Under the pieces are notes generated by a model. It searched no databases. It saw only the letters and a list, made by a program, of their open reading frames with translations, and was not told where the DNA came from. Below, one piece after another: positions 56,248 through 64,000 of a DNA stretch of 64,000 bases. Within the stretch, counting starts at the first letter, position 1, and every line of letters begins with the position of its first letter. This DNA comes from Ricordea florida (lineage: Eukaryota > Cnidaria > Anthozoa > Corallimorpharia > Ricordeidae): NCBI GenBank assembly GCA_949710005.1, contig OX453283.1:26771349-26835348 (forward strand), given 5' to 3'. A program made the translations under genes and the position numbers.

Positions 56248-56284
56248 GCATTTTTGTCCTTAAACAAATGAGGTTCATTCTTAT

Positions 56285-56285
56285 A

Positions 56286-56325
<40 letters not shown>
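56285..56325. repeat. (AT)n microsatellite
   Basis: About 20 dinucleotide repeats of TA. Confidence 0.95.
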
Positions 56326-57410
56326 CTCTGTTCATTGTAAATGTCCATTTTGTTCTAGGCTTACCTTCTTTGCTGTGAATAGCGAGCTTTGAAGTTTGCA
56401 ATACTTGTTTTGAACCAAAACTTTTTCTCCGCATGAAGTCGAAATTGGTTTAGAAAAGAAGGCTTTTGCTCCATTGCTAGAAAACGTGAGGTCTTTTTCT
56501 TGTATTTTGCTTCCTTTATTTTTTTATACGAATTTCTTGCTCCGTGAAGCAAGTATTTATTCGCTAGAAAATTTTGCGGTGACTCTACAATTTGATGTCC
56601 AATTTTATTGTTCGGTAAATGATCAGTTATTGTCAGTTATCTCCTTCACTCTATGAAGGATTTATCTCGAAACAATTTCTCCAGAATGAAAACAATATTC
56701 GTGCAACCCTTTCAGCCCCAAGATCCAAATTCTCCTGAATGCTCTCCATACATTTGTTAATGAATCAGTCGTAATTTCCTTAACACCGTAAATGTTGACG
56801 ATTGTTTTGCGGAAAAATACCTTATTGCTTAGTTTTATTCTAGTCCTGTAGTAGGTTACAGTATGAACGGACCTCGTTGGTTTTCCAATTACGCCGCCAT
56901 CTTGGAACTGATAGTAACACTTCATATTGAAGAAAAATACATTTTTGAATCATCGAGTTAATTCACGCGCTTTTTAACACGCCCAACGCTTTCAGCTTAC
57001 TATGCGAGAATATTAATTTGTTTAAGTGTCCACTAAAATGTAATCTATGATTACACCACATGTTTCCTTACATGAGGAATGTACACCCCAGTTAAAACTG
57101 GATGGGAGCATGCGCCACAGGCATGGTTATAACCACATACGGAAATTTTTCTTAGCATGCAATGCGCACCTCACGTGTACTGAATTAGTATGCAAGATGG
57201 CAGTGCAAGGAAAGATCCGTAACATAAAGACAGTTTTTGACAATTGATATAGTCTAGTAAGGAGAATGTGTTGGAATATCAACAGACTAATCAGTAGTGA
57301 TCATCCTCTATGTACTCACCTCTGGAATTCTCTATAGTATATTAATACCGCTAGGAGAAGTTGGATGGTGATCACTAATGGGACTTGAAGGGTTAACGTA
57401 GAAAATCCTT

Positions 57411-57562
57411 GGAATGATTTCCGCACAGGTCCCCACCCATTATGCATGCTGAAACTGTCTTGTCTGGTGTAATACACGTGCATGTATTTCTTGTGTTCAA
57501 AGAACGAAATAGTATTATTACAGAATGCATAATGAAGTAGGGACCTGTGCGGAAATCTTACC
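57411..57562. mobile_element. hAT-like MITE copy, 152 bp
   Basis: It has the same ends as 12894-13046. AAATCCTT is duplicated at 57403-57410 and 57563-57570. Confidence 0.92.
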
Positions 57563-57570
57563 AAATCCTT

Positions 57571-58474
57571 TATCGAGTGTTGAGTTTTGTACTGGAATAT
57601 GATAAGTTTAAGTCTGTAAATCTCAAGAATTCCTTCTATCTTTAGGTGGCAATATTGGCTTTTCAAATGAATGTAATTTATATCATTGTATCCTACAATT
57701 TTCTGCCGAAATACTTGGTTCTGAATATTTTAAGAGGGCCTAGTTTTTAGGAAGGCAAAACCTGTTTATCCGGAACACATCAGCTGGGGTTAAGCCCCGG
57801 ATGAGCTAGTGCTTATTGGCTTTCTAGAAACTCAGCCCAGATCTCAACGTAGATGTATAGCTTCAAACAGTTTATTGGGTGTATAGTCTCTTTCGGCCCA
57901 GCCTAATTTGAAAATTCTCCTAAGACCTTGACTACAATTAAACAAAGGGAACTATGTGCCTCATGTGCTGTATTAGTCTGTAAAGTCCTCAAAGGTCTTT
58001 ACTACGTTCTGAATTTAGAGCCTACACGGGAGTACACCTCTTACGTGCCTTGCTCCAAGAGCGGGGTCAATTGGGCAGAGACTGAACTAGAGTTAGCTAC
58101 CCGAGCGGGCGGGATCCGGTTCTTTCGGTAAATCCCGCGGGTCTTGTTTTGACTTACGGCATGTAGCTAATTCCGTTTCAGCCGATTTTTGTTTTCTTTG
58201 TGCTTTCTATGAAATCATGTGCCATATTTAATCCTACGCTTGGTTATCAACTCGTATATATCTGACGCTCTATTGTCGCTGTACTGTTTAAAGCCTGTTA
58301 CCAAAAAAGGTACAAAATACCGCCTAATACTTGACTGACACCGCGGTAAGCTGACCAGCTACAAGTGAGCAACTTTAGGACAGACTGACTGAACATAGAA
58401 CATACTTATTTTTCTTGGAGAATTCTGTCCAAGGGGAAAAGGCGCAAAGAGGTTATCCCCATGTAAAGCACCAA
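57571..58474. other. Intergenic, nothing recognised
   Basis: Short open frames only. No repeat partner is seen within the window. Confidence 0.4.
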
Positions 58475-58770
58475 ACCAAAGGCCAGACCACAACACTGGG
58501 AACTACGTCCCCTACTCTTTACGATCAGTGTGTGGGTTCTTTAACGTCCAACTAAGTTATCATGAACAAGGGTTGTGAGACGGGACCTACGGTTTATCGT
58601 CCTTAGCCGAGAAGACTAGAGAGTCTAACCATATGCAGATGTCATTACGAAGGCAGCATTTTCTCCTCAGTTATTTAAAGATTGAGTGTTGGTCCGGCCA
58701 GGGTTTGAACACGCGACCTCCCGCATGGTAATCCGATGCTCTACCAACTCGGCCAACCGGTTGGCGGTTA
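58475..58770 (-). repeat. tRNA-derived SINE, full-length copy, minus orientation
   Basis: Read on the minus strand it starts with 'ggttggccgagttggtagag' (A box TGGCCGAGTTGG) and 'ggtcgcgtgttcaaaccc' (B box), followed by a conserved body ending near 'gtgttgtggtctggcc'. It is homologous to 49345-49617. Confidence 0.8.
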
Positions 58771-58849
58771 CTGGGTGACTGACTATGACGAGCCTACTGA
58801 CTGACTGGGTGGCTCATTGACTCACTGACAAACTGACCAATTGACTATG

Positions 58850-59065
58850 GGGTAGTTTCAAAAGAAACCGGTGATGCGTCGGTGGGGAATTAAAACACGA
58901 GAAATTGGGATTATCAGACAAGTTGATAAAGTAAGTTATACCACCGTAAGGTAAAAAGAGGGTGCTAGCGCTTGAAACGTCAGCACCCCCCTCTTTTACC
59001 TGACGGTGGTATAACTTACTTTATCAACTTGTTTGATAAGATCCCAACTTCTTGTGATCGACTGA
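58850..59065. mobile_element. Foldback repeat, family with 50525-50760
   Basis: 'attatcagacaagttgataa' and 'ttatcaacttgtttgataag' arms enclose 'accaccgtaaggtaaaaag' and 'cctgacggtggt', with an inner 'cgcttgaaacgtcagcaccc'. 'gcgtcggtggggaatt' matches, inverted, 'aattccccaccgaca' at 50717. Confidence 0.75.
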
Positions 59066-59127
59066 CTGAACTAACTTTTCACTTTCCTGTTCGGTTTGGG
59101 ACTGACTGATTCAAGGCCGACTTGACT

Positions 59128-59275
59128 GGCTGACTAACCGACTGAATGACTGACTGACTAACTGACTGACTGACTGACTGACTGACTGACTGTCTGACTG
59201 ACTGACTGACTGACTGACTGACTGACTGACTGACTGACTGTCTGACTGACTCAATAACTGACTGACTGACTGACT
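59128..59275. repeat. (CTGA)n tetranucleotide microsatellite
   Basis: About 35 imperfect ACTG/CTGA units; looser units extend left to 58779. The Ser/Gln-rich minus frame over it is an artefact. Confidence 0.92.
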
Positions 59276-59579
59276 GGTTAGGCTAAATGGCTTGCCGATA
59301 CAACTGCCTGTATTGAAAGACTGACAGGTTTGTTGGGCTACGAAACAGCAATGACAGCAATGGTTTCCTGCACTCATCAGCTGTAAGGCCATATCGCCCC
59401 TTCCATATACGAAGATAAAAGGTTGGACACTAAAACTATTCTTATTTGGATCAACTACGTCAAAAAATTAACCGCTGAATTTTCCTGAGCCCTCGGTTAT
59501 ACGTGTCTTGCTATCATTTTCTCAGAGTGAATGTTTTCTGTCACGCATTTGGAAGATTTTTTCGGATAAATTAGAATTG

Positions 59580-60879
59580 ATGGAGAACAGCGTAGAGACC
59601 ATTGGTGAGGAAACACTTGATGAACCTCCAAGATCACTGCATTCAAGATTAGGATCTCCAGTTCGTTTTGTCAATCATACTGGACGAAACGTCAAAATGA
59701 TTTGGTTAAACTACTCAGGGGAAGAAGTTTTCTACGCAAAACTTTCTGGATTTGGGACAAATTCCTTATCCAACGGACACTTTTTCGAGGCAAATACTTT
59801 TGTGACACATCCATGGATTGCTGTGGATGAAGACACAAACGAAAGAATGTTATTAAACTTTAAGAAAGTGTATTTTCCATCAGTGCCAAGAATTCGTCGT
59901 GTAGATTGCCAACGACGAAGAGCTTTGGTTGTTAGAACCGAAATTATCATCACAACTCCAGGTAAATATTTAGAAACAAATCTGTCAATAGTTTTTTGGC
60001 TTTTTCAGGACGAAGTGTAACAACATGTTGAAAGCCATTTTCTGAAATTACGAAGAAATCATGATATAAACAACAATTAAAAAAGAAACATTAAATACGT
60101 ATGGAGATAAACTTGAGCAACAGCTCAGTTTGTTTTAAGGTGGTTCACATATTACATTAGTTTACACCAACTCAGCAATGTTAGCATTTTGAGCAGTCTG
60201 ATTGGTTCACAATCTTGGGATATTCATTACTTTTTACCTCTTGAAAAGTGAATACTGCTGGGGATTTTGTGAAATCATTGTGCTATAGCTAGTGAATGTT
60301 TTTTTGAAAAACAAAGGGAGCAACTACAGAATACAGGGCCACCTTGGTCCACCTCGTTTACAGGTGTCGGAGGCTTTTGTAGAACGAAGCAGATAACAAT
60401 GGACACTGTTGTTATTCAGTGGTATGTAAATAAGTGGCACTGTATTCTGTAGTTTAGCCAAACAAAAACGTTTGTGTTTGAATGTATTTGTGTGAAAATT
60501 TCATATATGTGCACTGTGGTAGAAAGATACTTTATAAATGAAAGATCCTCACAGTTACCAGTATGTAAGCAGCATAGTCAGTTGCCGAGACAAGACCTCA
60601 AAAAATGCAGACTTGAATGGGCATTGCAAGGTCATAGGTTCGAATCCCATTCAAGCCTGAATTTTTTTCAAGTCTTACATGTATCTTTGCAACTGATTAT
60701 GTTGCTTACATATCTGATAGGATTTTTCATTTGTTAAATATTTGTGTTTCTTATCTTTTGTAGTTCACACTCTAGAGGAGTACTGCAAAAAAACATTGAG
60801 AAAATTTGTCGTGGCAGAAGACTTCCACAAACTTCCTCTTCCACCGAGAATCATAGAAGAACTGTCCCAAACTCTTTGA
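59580..60879 (+). CDS. VHL: von Hippel-Lindau protein, complete
   Basis: Exons 59580-59961 and 60764-60879 join in phase into 165 residues. The beta domain (about 24-126) reads SPVRFVNHTGRNVKMIWLNY, GEEVFYAKLSGFGTNSL, THPWIAVDEDTNERMLLNFK and VYFPSVPRI. The alpha domain (128-165) is VHTLEEYCKKTLRKFVVAED..., matching human [20 protein letters not shown]-like helix H1. Leu131 and Cys135 correspond to human Leu158 and Cys162, which contact elongin C. Tyr in VFYAKL, and His/Trp of HPW, correspond to Tyr98, His115 and Trp117 of the hydroxyproline pocket. VHL is the substrate receptor of the CUL2 ubiquitin ligase that removes hydroxylated HIF-alpha. The chosen ATG gives a product like the short human isoform (160 residues). 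An upstream non-coding exon may join at the acceptor near 59525. AATAAA at 61466. Confidence 0.93.
60328..60458. mobile_element. Palindromic MITE in the VHL intron
   Basis: The ends 'aactacagaatacagggcca' and 'tggcactgtattctgtagtt' are inverted repeats. The interior has no coding sequence. Confidence 0.65.
60618..60740 (+). repeat. tRNA-derived SINE, B-box and tail, VHL intron
   Basis: 'ggtcataggttcgaatccca' is a perfect B box, followed by 'ttcaagcctgaatttttttc' and 'aagtcttacatgtatctttg'. It is the same family as 3411 and 44378. Confidence 0.7.
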
Positions 60880-62149
60880 GCCTTAAGGAAACCCATCACA
60901 AGATGATTGACATTTGTCAATCATGTACCTTAAGATGGATTCCTCCATCACATTGCATGGTTCATATACAAAGTGGGAATTGATGACAATGAAACCTACT
61001 ATAAGACTAGTGTAGAATCTTAATTTTAGGTTTCTGTCTCATAACCTATAAATGTCTTAGTTCACAAAGTAGATTTGAACTATAACACAAAGATTATTAT
61101 ATGAGTTATTAACCAAGCATTCATGTAAAAGCTGGAAAACCAGTACAAAGAACCCTTTTCCAAGTGCAGTATATAATCTTGTAAATATTGCTCACCCTTG
61201 AAGGATCAGTTTTAAACAAATTTCTTGCTTCTTTTTGGTAGAAAATACAGTGTATAACTAGGATTTTGTTTCCATCCCTCCAAATTTTATTGTATTTTAT
61301 TTGAACCATATTACAAAGGCTATTACATCTCGGTTACTGACCAAGTACAAGATCTAGATGGGTAGGAATTAGCCAAGTTTCTTTTTGCCTTTTTATGAAC
61401 TGAAACACAGCTGAGGTTCAGAATACAGAAAGAAGAATGAGACCCAGATCCAGTCATCTTGACTCAATAAAACTTGGTCAACAAAGTATTAATTTATGAA
61501 TTTATGGTAGTAATATGTGGAAAGAGGTAGGCTTGTTATCTTTATTGTATATGGCCGATTCTATGAGTAGGGGTGTCGAATGGTCCTTCAAAAACTCTGG
61601 GTCTCGCAAAATTTTAGTCGAATTTCACGGGTCTCGCAGTCTTGTTTTATAGTGGTTATGTTCGTCTTGCAGTCTTGATTTTTAAACAAAAGAATCTCGC
61701 ATTCAAAACACTTTGAAGTCTCGGTTCCACAATCTAAAAAGTCAAAATGTCTCAAGCTGGCAACAAAAAAACACTAGTCTCGCCGCCTCTCAAAGTCTTG
61801 CTTTTACAATTCGCCCCCCTCCCCCCCTTATAAGTGTGTGAGATGAGTTGAATCCTGAGTTCTGATTGGCTACCCAAACTGGGGAGACAGGTCTATCTTG
61901 CCAACTTGGTATTGCCAGCTTTGTCTCCCAAAACAAAACAAAATGGACATATGATAAATCCTCTATTGACCAAACTTGCTTGTTCAAGATGGCTTCATAT
62001 TGGCATTCACTACATCTGGGTCAACAAAAGCTCAAAAATGAACTCGGCCAATATGCAACTATCTTCAACAAATAAATGTGATGACCAATAATGCTTATAC
62101 CTTGACATTTGAGGAAGTCTTGTTATCATGAAATACTGTTACATTGTTA
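60880..62149 (+). other. VHL 3' UTR and intergenic repeats
   Basis: 61590-61810 repeats words such as 'gggtctcgca' and 'cagtcttg'. 61850-61895 ('cctgagttctgattggctac') is an inverted relative of 50478-50505. No gene is seen. Confidence 0.45.
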
Positions 62150-62173
62150 ATAATATACATGAACAAATTACTA

Positions 62174-62204
<31 letters not shown>

Positions 62205-62330
62205 GTTGAAACACCAGTGCAAATTACACATCAAAACTTTGGATTATGGTTGGCTGAAGGACAATTGGGAATTTTCTAAGCCAATGATATGATGTACAAT
62301 GATGATGAAAAGTTTATGCAGAAACTTTGA
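62150..62330 (+). repeat. Dispersed repeat, direct copy of 24805-24975
   Basis: It shares 'attctgattggctgagagca', 'agtgcagttca', 'ggctgaa' and 'aatgatgatgaaaa' with the copy in BORA intron 7. Confidence 0.7.
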
Positions 62331-63361
62331 AAAAAGTTTTCTAGAGTGAGAAAAAATGGCTTCATTAAATCAAGAAAGGTTTGCTTTGGCAAATACTCTT
62401 TTTCAGCCTCTGATAATTTGAGTCAGTATGTTAATCAAATCTTATGCACATCAAACTCAACCAACTAACTTGATTTTATAGAAAAAAAAACAGAAAGTAA
62501 TATTCTGATCATGACAAACTTTTGCACCAGTTTTTGTAACCACATAAAACTGATGCAAAAACTTGCCATGATAAGAGATTGTGGAATTCCAGGGTACTTA
62601 TACAAGAAAATCGAAGTGTTGTGTTGTGTTAGATTGAAATATATAAAGTTAGTGATATGGTCAGTAAAAGGTACATTTTTATCTCTATTAAAAATCAAGT
62701 CAAAAAGAAGATTTAACTCACTTGAGGAAAATTGCTGATAAAACAGGCATTTATAATATAGCTGGTTAATTAAATTATAAGTATTGTATTTTGCTCTGTT
62801 CTGGCTGTAACCATATAAATTGTGTTTCACTCATACTTTTTGTTTTGTTGTAACTGACTTTAAGTTATATCCTGGTTATGTTCAGTAAACGTCAAAGTAA
62901 AAAAAATGAAAGAAATTGCTTATCATTACATAGAATTACGCACATAATTAATTGGCCAAAATGCTTGGTACAAGACTATCTTAAACACTCACAGAAAATG
63001 ATTTACCGCTCACAGGAAAAAAATTAATGTTTGCAATGAAATGAATATTAAAATTTAATGTATTCAAAGGTGCCAAAATTAGACATGAGTTAAGGTCATT
63101 ACAACAAAACAAGGAAAACAGTAAATTGAATCAGTTGGGATTATAAGAATAAATTGACTTTAATAGGAGCTAGGAAGTCATCTTAAGATCATGAGACCAC
63201 ATTCAAATTTAGAAAGGCAATTTTTAAGTTTACTTATTCACCAAAAAGTGATAACTTTTGTCTCCATAAATGGAAATGGAAACTGGAGTCACACCCCTGC
63301 ACCATGACGATTTCCGGGCACCTCCCACGCACCAATCATAATAAACTAACGTACCCACGTG
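62331..63361. other. Intergenic, nothing recognised
   Basis: AT-rich sequence with no exon-like or repeat structure that I can define. Confidence 0.4.
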
Positions 63362-63407
63362 ATGCCACAGTCACCCGAAACGGAATCCAACATGGTGGAC
63401 AAGCTGG
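63362..63407 (+). CDS. Possible first coding exon of an unidentified gene
   Basis: ATG at 63362 reads MPQSPETESNMVDKL and is followed by a strong GGTAAGTGG donor. A second in-frame ATG at 63392 has a better start context (CCAACATGG). The upstream 60 bp is GC-richer than its surroundings. No downstream exon is in the window, so the gene cannot be named and the call rests on start plus donor only. Confidence 0.3.
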
Positions 63408-63869
63408 GTAAGTGGAAAAATTGTACAATTTAAGCCCGAAATTCCTGGTATTTGTTTCCTGTTTAACTAGAAATCCAATCAAGTCCCTTCCTGGGCTTGC
63501 TTTGTTTTTATTTCGTGGAGTATTTAGCGGTTCTTCAGCGTTTTAACGTCTTTAATATAGCCGTGTAAAATGAACTGTGGCTTGTTTAATCGACGTGAAA
63601 GGAGTGAATCTAGTAACAGTGCTTCTTGCAGTTGAGTATTGGAGTCTAAAGTAGACATTGTTGTAGTTGGATAGTTGCCAGACGCGCCATTATCAGTTTG
63701 AACTGCATGCTGATGCCTAAAATTGCTTTTCGCGAGTGAATTCCTTTGCATGCAGTACATCTAACCACAGTCCTAAACTGATGTAAATGTTTGTATTTAT
63801 TTGGGCAAACTAAGGTTTCGTCATGGAGACAGTGTGTTTATCAGAGACTCGGAAAGTAGTAAATATATT

Positions 63870-64000
63870 GGTAAGATTTCTGCCTTGGTCCCTACTTCAT
63901 TATGCATTCTGTAACTATACTATTTCGTTCTTCGAACACAAGAAATATTTGCACGTGCATCGCATTAGAGAAGACAGCTTCAGCATGCATAATGAAGTAG
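63870..64000. mobile_element. hAT-like MITE copy, cut by the window edge
   Basis: GGTAAGATTTC is followed by 'ggtccctacttcattatgca' and the internal 'tatttcgttcttcgaacaca', ending in the mirror 'catgcataatgaagtag' at the edge. It is in inverse orientation to 12894. Confidence 0.85.

Noticed and set aside
59111-59392. Ser/Gln-repeat protein on the minus strand
   Set aside because: It is a translation of the (CTGA)n microsatellite.

Overview
This is nuclear DNA from a eukaryote, and most likely an animal. All recognisable genes but one are split by GT-AG introns, intergenic and intron sequence is AT-rich, and the window is crowded with small palindromic transposons, tRNA-derived SINEs and minisatellites. 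The proteins (VHL, BORA, MZT1, DNAJC5, TRMT12, ACAA2, ILVBL) are metazoan orthologues with close residue-level similarity to the human proteins. The gene content and repeat style suggest a cnidarian, probably an anthozoan such as a stony coral. That placement is an inference; no taxon-specific marker is present.

Layout. 1-2810 (minus): an open BEL/Pao LTR-retrotransposon polyprotein running off the left edge. 3648-8612 (minus): the first eight coding exons of an ILVBL/HACL2-type ThDP enzyme; its 3' half is not in the window. 8719-11327 (plus): TRMT12/TYW2, starting only 106 bp from ILVBL's start codon in head-to-head arrangement. 12207-17896 (plus): a complete six-exon mitochondrial thiolase ACAA2 with all catalytic residues. 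18578-20675 (minus): MZT1. 21085-30426 (plus): BORA, head-to-head with MZT1 across about 410 bp. 30427-40238: a long intergenic stretch of duplicated segments and nested MITEs. 40239-55358 (plus): DNAJC5 (cysteine-string protein), six exons, with introns full of satellites and transposons and with an intronless LRR gene (51110-52396) nested in intron 4. 59580-60879 (plus): a two-exon VHL gene. 60880-64000: repeats and a possible first exon near 63362.

The genes do not form one pathway, but the two divergent pairs suggest shared promoters. MZT1 (gamma-tubulin complex) and BORA (Aurora A/Plk1 activation) both act in mitosis, and they are also neighbours head-to-head in human.

The most unusual material is in the DNAJC5 introns. 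Intron 1 carries about 70 tandem copies of a 17-bp unit that is essentially an RNA polymerase III A box grown out of a SINE head. Intron 5 carries seven tandem copies of a 56-bp unit containing a B-box-like motif. Intron 2 carries about 29 copies of a 55-bp unit that resembles a 3' splice site. Several mobile elements can be delimited to the base by target-site duplications, and in three places one element sits inside another.
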